A DNA stretch of 7,130 bases, taken from the NCBI GenBank assembly GCA_030043545.1, contig JASHXM010000011.1, positions 1 through 7,130 of the forward strand. Direction: 5' to 3'. The DNA is from Thermoplasmata archaeon. Its GTDB lineage: Archaea > Thermoplasmatota > Thermoplasmata > Lutacidiplasmatales > UBA184. Position numbers and translations under genes: made by a program. The first letter of the stretch is position 1; the number at the start of each line of letters is the position of its first letter. Positions 1 to 4,855 of this stretch are shown here, piece by piece. The notes under the pieces were generated by a model that had not been told where the DNA came from, made no database searches, and worked only from the letters and a program-made list of their open reading frames with translations.

Positions 1-209
1 CAATGCGGCGGATGCGCGCGGACGTACGACTCGATGAGGTCGGCCTTGTAGCCGGTCGCGAGGACCACTTCCTCGACGTCCGGAGGCAGGAGGTCGAACA
101 CATGGTAGAGCATCGGCTTGCCGGCGATCGGGATCAGCTGCTTCGGGATCCGGTACGTGATCGGGCGCAACCGGGTGCCGAAGCCCCCGATCAGGACGAG
201 CGCCTTCAT
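1..209 (-). CDS. Sugar-phosphate nucleotidyltransferase, N-terminal part (runs off window)
   Basis: This is the first 69 residues of a nucleotidyltransferase that joins a sugar 1-phosphate to an NTP to give an activated NDP-sugar in the cytoplasm. The N-terminus reads [18 protein letters not shown], followed by [16 protein letters not shown]. This is the GGxGTRLRP...PKxLxPxxxxPM signature of the nucleotide- and Mg-binding loop in the glucose-1-phosphate thymidylyl/uridylyl and mannose-1-phosphate guanylyltransferase superfamily. The segment [19 protein letters not shown] matches the next beta-alpha unit. The sugar and base specificity cannot be read from this fragment. The ATG at 209-207 is the natural start because the family begins directly at this strand. 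It has no Shine-Dalgarno, but a TATA-like box lies about 25 nt upstream, so a leaderless transcript is possible. It follows cysC by 51 nt on the same strand and may be cotranscribed with it. Confidence 0.93.
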   Translation of the reverse strand, partial: MKALVLIGGFGTRLRPITYRIPKQLIPIAGKPMLYHVFDLLPPDVEEVVLATGYKADLIESYVRAHPPH

Positions 210-229
210 TGAGCGCGGAAGGCGAATCG

Positions 230-238
230 CCGATATCC
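230..238 (-). promoter_or_regulatory. Possible TATA box for the nucleotidyltransferase gene
   Basis: On the minus strand the sequence GCGGATATCGG is an AT-rich core in GC-rich surroundings. Its centre is about 26 nt upstream of the ATG at 209, which is the spacing expected for a leaderless archaeal transcript. The match to the TTTAWATA consensus is only partial. Confidence 0.3.
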
Positions 239-250
239 GCTAGTGGGTGT

Positions 251-271
251 CGGCGCGCGGCTAGCGCGCCG
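251..271. repeat. Perfect 8-bp inverted repeat spanning the cysC stop codon
   Basis: CGGCGCGC (251-258) pairs perfectly with GCGCGCCG (264-271) around the 5-nt loop ggcta. The TAG stop of cysC (263-261) lies in the loop. No T-tract follows on the minus strand, so it is not a standard archaeal terminator. It could be an mRNA 3' structure or a partial block between cysC and the nucleotidyltransferase. In sequence this GC-rich some hairpins are expected by chance. Confidence 0.5.
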
Positions 272-806
272 TCGGCATCCAGCCGGTCCGCTCGAGCTCC
301 CCGATCACGTAGTCGGCCGACTCCGCGGGAGAGCGCCCGACGGCGTCGACCGTGATCTCCGGATGCTCCGGCGGTTCGTACGGGTCGTCGATCCCGGTCA
401 TCTCCTTGATCTCCCCGGCCCGGGCCCGCTTGTACAGTCCCTTCACGTCCCGCTGCTCGCAGACGGCGAGCGGGGTGCTGACGTACACTTCGACGAACCG
501 GCCGATCTCCGCCCGGGCCTTCGCCCGGGAGCTCCGGTACGGCGAGATCAGCGCGACGATCGGGATCGCCCCGTTGCGGGCGAGCAACTTCGCGACGAAC
601 GCCACCCGGCCGGCGTGCGCCTCGCGCGAGGCTCGGTCGAACCCGAGATCAGCGCTCAGCCCACGCCGGATCTCGTCGCCGTCGAGCAGCTCGGCGTACC
701 ACCCGCGGGCGGCGAGCCGTTCGATCAGGATCTTGCCGATCGTCGTCTTCCCGGCGCTGGGAAGGCCGGTGAGCCAGAGGCAGAAGCCGGGCGGTCCTCG
801 CGTCAC
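261..806 (-). CDS. cysC: Adenylylsulfate (APS) kinase
   Basis: This enzyme phosphorylates APS with ATP to give PAPS, the activated sulfate donor, in the cytoplasm. The 181 residues are normal for a single-domain APS kinase. Visible elements in order are: Walker A GLPSAGKTT (14-22); DGDEIRRGLS (42-51), the family DGD motif; the ISPYRSSR loop (87-94); and the long family block from FVEVYVSTPL (104 onward) through VKGLYKRARAGEIK and GIDDPYEPPE (138-147), which forms the APS-binding lid region. The start is GTG (806-804). It begins 10 nt after the sat stop codon, and the sequence TGAGGGGACGAAC places a GAGGGG Shine-Dalgarno across that stop, so it is probably translated from the sat message. No fused sulfurylase or sulfotransferase domain is present. 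The family call is very secure; whether the PAPS feeds reduction or sulfation is unknown. Confidence 0.97.
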   Translation of the reverse strand: MTRGPPGFCLWLTGLPSAGKTTIGKILIERLAARGWYAELLDGDEIRRGLSADLGFDRASREAHAGRVAFVAKLLARNGAIPIVALISPYRSSRAKARAEIGRFVEVYVSTPLAVCEQRDVKGLYKRARAGEIKEMTGIDDPYEPPEHPEITVDAVGRSPAESADYVIGELERTGWMPTAR

Positions 807-812
807 GTTCGT

Positions 813-818
813 CCCCTC
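813..818 (-). promoter_or_regulatory. Ribosome binding site of cysC overlapping the sat stop
   Basis: On the minus strand GAGGGG sits 6 nt before the GTG start at 806 and shares two bases with the TGA stop of sat (819-817). The arrangement indicates sat-cysC coupling and supports the GTG as the start. Confidence 0.6.
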
Positions 819-1983
819 ACTCCGTCAGCAGCACGTTCGGCTGGCGGAGCACCTCCACGACCTCGGGTCGGAGGATCTCCGTCGGCAACGGGGCGCCGCT
901 CGCGAGGGCCTCCCGGATCCGGGTCTGACTGGTTGCCAGGCGGTCGGACGCCGGATGCGGGCAGACCTTGTCGGTCGCCATCCAGCCGCACCGATGACAG
1001 TAGAACGTCTCCCCGTACCGCAGCGGAACGATGCCGAGGTCGTACTCGTCGAAGATCCGGTGGCAGGCGAACGGGTCGTAGTAGTTCCCCACCCCGGCCT
1101 GGTCGCGTCCGACGATGTACGCACCGCATCCGAAGTTCTTCCGGACGATCGCGAGGAAGAGCGCCGCCTTCGGGCCCGCGTATCGCATCGTGATCCCCAA
1201 CGGCCGGACGATCACGCGCTCCGCCGGATAGTAGTGTCCGACGAGCGCCTCGTACGCGGCCAGGATCACGTCTGGCCGGTAGTCGCCCTTCTTGAGTCGG
1301 CCGACGACCGGGTGGACGAGGAGCCCGTCGATCTCGCTTCGCTCGAGCGTCAGACGCTGGATGTACTCGTGCGCCGTGTGCGGCGGGTTCCGGCACTGGT
1401 ACGCGGCGACCGTTCGCCATCGCCGTTGCTCGAACTCCGCGCGCAGTTCGGTCGGAGTGGGGTCCGGGCGACCCCCCGTGATCTCGACCCGACGCAGCAA
1501 CGTCACGGGGCCGGCCAAGGCGGTGTCCCCGGCGGCCAGGAGGTCCGCGACGTTCGGATGCGCCGGGTCCACCGTACCGTAGACCGATCGAGCGATCGCC
1601 GAGCGATCGAGGGCGAATCGCTCCTCGACCCGGACGAGCGCGATCGCTCGGCCCACCCGATCGACGAGCGCCACCTCGTCCCCGGGTCGCACCGACGCCC
1701 CGGCCGTTCCCGCCGCGCTCGGCGGGATCGGCAGAACGATCGGGATCGTCCAGGGGAGCCCGTTGGGGAGCCGACCCCGGGCGACAACATCCCGGACGGC
1801 GTCCGCGCCCTGGAACCCCTCGAGCGGGCTGTACGCCCCCGTACCGATCTTGTCGGCGTCGTAGAGCTGATCGATGAACGCCGGAAGCTGGGGCAGGTCG
1901 CGGAGCTCCGCGTCGCGCCGCTCCCGCTCCGCGGCGCTCGCGACCCGCTGGACGAGGTGCCCCCCGTGGGGCGGGGGGATCAT
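817..1983 (-). CDS. sat: Sulfate adenylyltransferase (ATP sulfurylase)
   Basis: The enzyme makes APS and pyrophosphate from ATP and sulfate, the first step of sulfate activation. The 388 residues fit the single-chain archaeal/bacterial Sat family. The protein has an N-terminal PUA-like domain starting PPPHGGHLVQRV, then the catalytic domain with QCRNPPHTAHE (196-206, the QxRNPxHxxHE motif with the paired histidines), RPLGITMRYAGPKAAL (260-275) and VGRDQAGVG (291-299), where most relatives have VGRDHAG. Near the C-terminus FYCHRCG...VCPH (C329, C332, C341, H343) looks like the zinc site described for the Thermus enzyme. I chose the ATG at 1983 because its N-terminus matches the family and GAGGT lies 4 nt upstream; an in-frame TTG at 2004 would add seven residues without a ribosome site. 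A weak TATA-like CTCAAGTACT lies near 2043-2053. cysC follows after 10 nt. Confidence 0.97.
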   Translation of the reverse strand: MIPPPHGGHLVQRVASAAERERRDAELRDLPQLPAFIDQLYDADKIGTGAYSPLEGFQGADAVRDVVARGRLPNGLPWTIPIVLPIPPSAAGTAGASVRPGDEVALVDRVGRAIALVRVEERFALDRSAIARSVYGTVDPAHPNVADLLAAGDTALAGPVTLLRRVEITGGRPDPTPTELRAEFEQRRWRTVAAYQCRNPPHTAHEYIQRLTLERSEIDGLLVHPVVGRLKKGDYRPDVILAAYEALVGHYYPAERVIVRPLGITMRYAGPKAALFLAIVRKNFGCGAYIVGRDQAGVGNYYDPFACHRIFDEYDLGIVPLRYGETFYCHRCGWMATDKVCPHPASDRLATSQTRIREALASGAPLPTEILRPEVVEVLRQPNVLLTE

Positions 1984-1986
1984 CGC

Positions 1987-1992
1987 GACCTC
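1987..1992 (-). promoter_or_regulatory. Ribosome binding site that decides the sat start
   Basis: GAGGTC on the minus strand lies just before the ATG at 1983 (GAGGTC-GCG-ATG). It favours that codon over the in-frame TTG at 2004, which has no such sequence. Confidence 0.5.
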
Positions 1993-2071
1993 GCGGTCGG
2001 CCAACCCGGGAGCCGCATCGGAACGACGCGGTGGGTCCGCGGAGTACTTGAGTCCGAGGGATTCGGCCGGC

Positions 2072-2368
2072 CTACGGGAGGTCGTTCCACGGCTCTCGGT
2101 CGGCCCGGGGACGGGAGCGCTTCGGCTGGTAGCCGGGCCGACGTGCGGTCCGGGCGATCAGCGCCGACATCGCGCCACCGGCGAGCCCGAACACCACCAT
2201 CCAGTGCCCGAGTTCCGCGGCCGCAGGTCCGCGGGCGTAGACGTAGACCAGAAAGCCGACCGCGAAGACGACCCCGAAGCCGGTCAGACACCAGACCGAC
2301 ACGGGAAGTCGAGCGACCGCGCGGGGGTCCGTGCCCGCCGGTGCCGGATACCCTCCGCCGGCCCCCAC
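2072..2368 (-). CDS. Small membrane protein with two predicted helices, function unknown
   Basis: I do not recognise this protein. With the chosen start it has 98 residues. A Gly/Pro-rich N-terminus is followed by a hydrophobic segment starting LPVSVWCLTGFGVVF (about 22-44), a short loop ARGPAAAELG, a second hydrophobic segment HWMVVFGLAGGAMSALIA (about 55-72), and a basic, Arg/Lys/Pro-rich tail ending EPWNDLP that is probably cytoplasmic. The two clean hydrophobic stretches separated by a short turn argue that this is a real gene and not a shadow frame. The frame is open back to a GTG at 2413, but the GTG at 2368 is preferred because a TATA-like CGCAAATACG lies about 25 nt upstream of it, as for a leaderless mRNA. 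It precedes sat by 88 nt on the same strand and diverges from the DUF1028 gene. Confidence 0.65.
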   Translation of the reverse strand: MGAGGGYPAPAGTDPRAVARLPVSVWCLTGFGVVFAVGFLVYVYARGPAAAELGHWMVVFGLAGGAMSALIARTARRPGYQPKRSRPRADREPWNDLP

Positions 2369-2387
2369 GGCCCACGGAAGGCGTCCA

Positions 2388-2398
2388 CGTATTTGCGG
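2388..2398 (-). promoter_or_regulatory. TATA-like box for the small membrane protein gene
   Basis: The minus-strand sequence CCGCAAATACG is an isolated A/T core centred near 2393, about 25-26 nt upstream of the GTG at 2368. The spacing fits a leaderless start. Confidence 0.35.
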
Positions 2399-2404
2399 TG
2401 GAGG

Positions 2405-2421
2405 CCCCCGCACGGCGGGGG
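2405..2421. repeat. Perfect inverted repeat between divergent promoters
   Basis: CCCCCGC (2405-2411) and GCGGGGG (2415-2421) form 7-bp arms around ACG. The element lies between the TATA-like boxes of the divergent membrane-protein and DUF1028 genes. It is placed like an operator for a dimeric regulator. It could also be an RNA hairpin if transcription starts upstream of it. Confidence 0.5.
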
Positions 2422-2427
2422 TTATCC
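2420..2427 (+). promoter_or_regulatory. Weak TATA-like element for the DUF1028 gene
   Basis: GGTTATCC is the only T/A-rich patch upstream of the ATG at 2457. It would place transcription start near 2450 with a leader of a few nucleotides. It fits the consensus poorly and overlaps the right arm of the inverted repeat. Confidence 0.2.
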
Positions 2428-2456
2428 GCCCGCTCGCTACCGGGCGGCGGTCGGCA

Positions 2457-3143
2457 ATGTACGGTCGGGACGACTTCGGAACGTTCTCGATCGTCGCCGC
2501 TGACGTCGATCGGGGCTACTGGGGCGTCGCGGTCTCCACCAAGCCGATGTCCGTCGGGGCGATCGTGCCGTGGGCGGCGTGGCGGGTCGGTGCCATCGCG
2601 ACCCAAGCCCGCAGCAACTACTGGTACGGTCCGGACGGACTGGCGCTGCTCCGGCGAGGCATCTCCGCCTCCGAGGTCGTGCGTCGCCTGACTCGGGCCG
2701 ACGGACGGCGGGAGCACCGACAGCTCGGTGTGGTCGATCGCCGGGGCCGCTCGGCCGCGTGGACCGGCTCGAAGTGCCTTCCGTCCGCCCGTCACATCCT
2801 GGGCGACGGCTTCTCGTGCCAGGGGAATCTCCTCGCCAACGACGGCGTCGTGCCCGCAGTGGCCCGCGCGTTCGAGACCGCGCGCGGGTCCCTCGCGGCT
2901 CGGATGCTCCGCGCCCTGGAGGCGGGGGCCCGTACGGGCGGGGACCGCCGGGGGATCTCGTCGGCCGCCCTGATCGTGGTGCATCGGGAGCCGGGGTTCG
3001 AGCGGGCGTGGGGCGAGCGGTGGGTCGACCTTCGGGTCGACGAGCACCGCCATCCGATTCGCGAGCTGGGCCGGCTCGTACGTTTGGACGACACGAACAC
3101 ACGCGCGTTTCTTCGCACCTGGCGGCGACGGAAGCAGGGGTAA
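2457..3143 (+). CDS. DUF1028 family protein (Ntn-hydrolase-like fold)
   Basis: This 228-residue protein matches the DUF1028 family, whose known structure has the N-terminal-nucleophile hydrolase-like fold; no confirmed substrate is known to me. Family landmarks in order are: TFSIVAADVDRGYWGVAVST (9-28); VGAIVPWAAWRVGAIATQA (33-51); YGPDGLALLRRG (57-68); RQLGVVDRRGRSAAWTG (88-104); a Cys/His/Gly segment with C107, H113 and the SCQGNLLA motif (120-127); and GGDRRGISSAALIVV (161-175). A basic tail ends RRRKQG. The length is typical of the short forms, without the extra C-terminal domain some relatives have. The ATG at 2457 gives the family N-terminus a few residues before TFSIVA; no strong Shine-Dalgarno precedes it. 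It diverges from the membrane protein gene and converges on the 52-codon gene. No cleavable propeptide is evident, so catalytic activity is uncertain. Confidence 0.93.
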   Translation: MYGRDDFGTFSIVAADVDRGYWGVAVSTKPMSVGAIVPWAAWRVGAIATQARSNYWYGPDGLALLRRGISASEVVRRLTRADGRREHRQLGVVDRRGRSAAWTGSKCLPSARHILGDGFSCQGNLLANDGVVPAVARAFETARGSLAARMLRALEAGARTGGDRRGISSAALIVVHREPGFERAWGERWVDLRVDEHRHPIRELGRLVRLDDTNTRAFLRTWRRRKQG

Positions 3144-3198
3144 TCGGCCGACCGCCTGCGACCCGCCGTCCCCGGGCGGAGGCCGGCACGGGGTCCGA

Positions 3199-3242
3199 TC
3201 GACCTCGACGCGCTCCGGTCGAGCGAGCCGGGACGAAGTTTT
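3199..3242 (+). terminator. Possible terminator after the DUF1028 gene
   Basis: TCGACC (3199-3204) can pair with GGTCGA (3217-3222), and TTTT (3239-3242) follows 16 nt later. A short T-run is the usual archaeal termination signal, but four T residues is weak. The rest of 3144-3310 shows no gene. Confidence 0.25.
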
Positions 3243-3293
3243 GCGTCGAATCGAGGACCGACAGGGGGCGGGAAATGGTTAGGCGGTTTCGTC

Positions 3294-3306
3294 CGGAGGA
3301 ACTCCG
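3294..3306 (-). terminator. Small hairpin just after the 52-codon gene
   Basis: CGGAG and CTCCG form a 5-bp stem with loop GAA, starting 4 nt after the TAA stop at 3311. No T-tract follows on the minus strand, so a terminator role is only possible; it could instead stabilise the 3' end. Confidence 0.2.
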
Positions 3307-3310
3307 AGAC

Positions 3311-3469
3311 TTAGTAGGTGTAGACCCCTTCCCAGCCACCCGCGAACAAGTCGCCGGGGGTGGTGATCCGCATGTGCGGGGATCGGCCGCCACGGCCCGG
3401 CTCTGACCAGAGCAGGACCAGCGGTCGGCTGTCGTCGGTGTCGCTCTTTCCACGGGTGTGTCGCGCCAT
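3311..3469 (-). CDS. 52-residue peptide gene; candidate precursor of the ATP-grasp ligase
   Basis: I do not recognise this family. The peptide begins MARHTRGKSDTDDSRPLVLL, continues WSEPGRGGRSPHMRI and ends TTPGDLFAGGWEGVYTY. The N-terminal third is charged and probably disordered; RPLVLLW is a short hydrophobic patch; the tail is rich in Gly and aromatics, with Thr36, Thr37, Asp40, Glu47 and Thr51. It is likely a real gene: a TATA box (ATTAAATAG) is centred 34 nt upstream of the ATG, GGGTG lies 5 nt before it, and it lies in an otherwise non-coding gap. It sits 201 nt downstream of an MvdD-like ATP-grasp ligase gene on the same strand. In that enzyme group the substrate is a short peptide whose Thr/Ser/Lys side chains are joined to Asp/Glu. 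A precursor role is therefore plausible, but the classic PFFARFL leader motif is absent. An unrelated small protein is the alternative. Confidence 0.6.
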   Translation of the reverse strand: MARHTRGKSDTDDSRPLVLLWSEPGRGGRSPHMRITTPGDLFAGGWEGVYTY

Positions 3470-3474
3470 TTTGG

Positions 3475-3479
3475 CACCC
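3475..3479 (-). promoter_or_regulatory. Ribosome-binding-like site of the 52-codon gene
   Basis: GGGTG on the minus strand, 5 nt before the ATG at 3469 (GGGTG-CCAAA-ATG), is complementary to part of the archaeal 16S 3' end. The predicted transcription start (about 3477) falls inside it, so the leader may be only about 8 nt and the site only partly present in the message. Confidence 0.4.
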
Positions 3480-3498
3480 GCGAGCCGAGGCCTAGTTG

Positions 3499-3507
3499 CT
3501 ATTTAAT
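3499..3507 (-). promoter_or_regulatory. TATA box for the 52-codon gene
   Basis: ATTAAATAG on the minus strand is one of the two best TATA matches in the window (the other is at 6768). Its centre at 3503 predicts transcription start near 3477, 8 nt upstream of the ATG. The small gene therefore has its own promoter and need not depend on read-through from the ATP-grasp gene. The reverse sequence CTATTTAAT could also direct plus-strand transcription, but no good plus-strand gene follows. Confidence 0.6.
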
Positions 3508-3586
3508 GGGCCGCGGACGCGATAACGTGCCGAATGTCACAGGCCATGCATGTAGCGTTACGGAGTTACGTCTAAACGTTTCACAC

Positions 3587-3604
3587 CACGACGGAGGCGT
3601 CGTG
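3587..3604. repeat. Perfect 7-bp hairpin between ATP-grasp and the small gene
   Basis: CACGACG (3587-3593) and CGTCGTG (3598-3604) form a perfect stem with loop GAGG. It lies 67 nt past the ATP-grasp stop and about 80 nt upstream of the small gene's TATA box. On the minus strand it could be the 3' hairpin of the ATP-grasp transcript or a regulator site for the small gene. Nearby are two copies of GTTACG (3557, 3565) and the palindrome AAACGTTT (3574-3581). Confidence 0.4.
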
Positions 3605-3670
3605 CGGGATTCGACGGCCAAGCCCGGGCCGAGTTGGGTCGAACCCCACCGACCGGAGGACTGGCCCCGC

Positions 3671-4762
3671 CTACCGAGCTCGGGGTCGGCGCCGCCGCAC
3701 CGCCTTCTCCGCACGGGAACCTTTGGGCGGGCTGCGGGTCCCCGGTCTGCCGGCGGCCAAGAGCTCCGCCATCGCCGCCGAGATCGGAAGACGGGTCAGA
3801 TCTTCGATCCAGGCGAACACGCCTCCGAAGTTCGCCTCTAGGAACACCAGTCGGCCGTCCGGCGTCTTGACGAAGTCCATCGCGGAGTACTCCACCCGAA
3901 GGCGTCGAGCGAGCGCGCAGCACTTCGCCGCGAACTCCGGCGGCAACCGGAGCGGCCGACATTTCCACCGGTTCGGGTCGAGCTCCGGGCGGCCGTCGGA
4001 CGCGGTCCGCATCGGATACCGCCGCCAGTCGGTCGCGGTCTCCGCGTCCCGCTGGGACAGGATCTCCGCCCCGAAGACCCGACGCCCCACCACGTAGACC
4101 CGCCACTCGGTGGCCTTTCCCACGTACTCCTGGAGCTGGGTCGGACAGTACCCCACGCGACGGAGCACATCCGGCGTGAAGTCCGAGAGAGCTAGGCGGC
4201 GGGTAAAGTACCCTCGATGGCGGACTCGAAGGGGTAACGCCAGGGTCCCCCGGAGCTCGCCCACTCGCTTGTTGGCGACGCCCTGCGGAAAACGGCTCGC
4301 GAACGCCGGGAGGTCCCGCGCCTCAGTCGTCACGAGCGTGGCGGGAACATCGAAACCGATCTCGCGCGCCACGCGTAACTGCTCGACCTTCGAGGCGACA
4401 CACGCCTCGGCGTCGAACGGATTCACCCACGTCCGGTCGGCGGTGAGGAAGTAGAGGTTCTGAAGCGCGGAAAACCACTCCGACTCGATGATCGCCTTCG
4501 AGAGTGGGGTGAGTCCGCGACGGCGTGCAAGGGGAAAGGGGGACGGGGCCCAGATCGACCGGATGTCACGGAGCGGGACGGTCTTCCGCCCACCGCGGAC
4601 GCTGCCGCCGATCCGCCCGTGCGAGTCGAGCGTGAGGGAGATCCCCATCCGCTCAAGGCGGCGCATGTCGAGGAGCAGCCAATCCTCTCCGAGGCGCTCG
4701 AGCTCGCGACCTACGCTCGGTACGTGGGGGTCGATGTCCGCGCTCAGGATGAGGACGGTCAC
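3671..4762 (-). CDS. ATP-grasp ligase of the MvdD/graspetide-maturase type
   Basis: The 363-residue protein has the layout of ATP-grasp ligases that cross-link side chains in ribosomal peptides. A pre-ATP-grasp domain opens MTVLILSADIDPHVPSVGRE and contains RSIWAPSPFP (68-77). The linker block WVNPFDAEACVASKVEQLR (112-130) and IGFDVPATLVTT (135-146) is highly characteristic of MvdC/MvdD and TgnB relatives. Next come the ATP-binding lysine region NKRVGELRG (164-172), QLQEYVGKATEWRVYVVG (209-226), DWRRY (245-249), YSAMDF (292-297) and the Mg-binding VFLEANFGGVFAWIE (306-320, with E309 and N311). TRLPISAAMAELL closes the domain. A basic Arg/Lys tail of about 25 residues is unusual. The GTG start is fixed by an in-frame TGA five codons upstream. 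The chemistry is carboxylate-nucleophile ligation; the substrate is not shown. A RimK-like amino-acid ligase is less likely. Confidence 0.85.
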   Translation of the reverse strand: MTVLILSADIDPHVPSVGRELERLGEDWLLLDMRRLERMGISLTLDSHGRIGGSVRGGRKTVPLRDIRSIWAPSPFPLARRRGLTPLSKAIIESEWFSALQNLYFLTADRTWVNPFDAEACVASKVEQLRVAREIGFDVPATLVTTEARDLPAFASRFPQGVANKRVGELRGTLALPLRVRHRGYFTRRLALSDFTPDVLRRVGYCPTQLQEYVGKATEWRVYVVGRRVFGAEILSQRDAETATDWRRYPMRTASDGRPELDPNRWKCRPLRLPPEFAAKCCALARRLRVEYSAMDFVKTPDGRLVFLEANFGGVFAWIEDLTRLPISAAMAELLAAGRPGTRSPPKGSRAEKAVRRRRPRAR

Positions 4763-4815
4763 TCCGGCCCGCCCTCAGCCGGCGGGTCACCTGGGATCCC
4801 GGATCTGCCGGCCAT
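4759..4815 (-). CDS. Possible 18-codon upstream frame coupled to the ATP-grasp gene
   Basis: ATG at 4815 opens an 18-codon frame, MAGRSGIPGDPPAEGGPE, whose TGA overlaps the GTG start of the ATP-grasp gene in the sequence GTGA (4762-4759). The predicted transcription start, near 4822 from the TTAAAG box, is only about 7 nt before this ATG. The message would thus begin with this frame and could reach the ligase start by termination-reinitiation. The peptide resembles no family I know, and its composition is also what random GC-rich sequence gives. It may be a leader peptide or chance. Confidence 0.3.
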   Translation of the reverse strand: MAGRSGIPGDPPAEGGPE

Positions 4816-4844
4816 CACATCCGCCGGGCCGAGCGCGCACCGGG

Positions 4845-4852
4845 CTTTAACG
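4845..4852 (-). promoter_or_regulatory. TATA-like box upstream of the ATP-grasp gene
   Basis: CGTTAAAG on the minus strand is centred near 4848 and predicts transcription start around 4822. It is the only A/T-rich patch close upstream of the short frame and ligase gene. Confidence 0.45.
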
Positions 4853-4855
4853 AGA

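Noticed and set aside
352..2691. A plus-strand frame open for about 780 codons across the sat/cysC region
   Set aside because: Its translation is Arg/Pro/Ser-rich with no family motif, and it lies antisense to sat and cysC, which carry full signature motifs. Long open antisense frames are expected at this GC content.
3600..3660. T-loop-like strings (GATTCGAC, GGGTCGAACCCC) suggesting a tRNA near the ATP-grasp 3' end
   Set aside because: The flanks do not form a 5-bp T-stem with a 7-nt loop, and no acceptor, D or anticodon arms could be assembled on either strand.
3458..3841. A plus-strand frame opposite the small gene and the ATP-grasp C-terminus, possibly driven by CTATTTAAT
   Set aside because: It runs antisense into the ATP-grasp coding sequence, ends in low-complexity Arg-rich sequence and has no ribosome site. 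The TATA box fits the minus-strand gene better.
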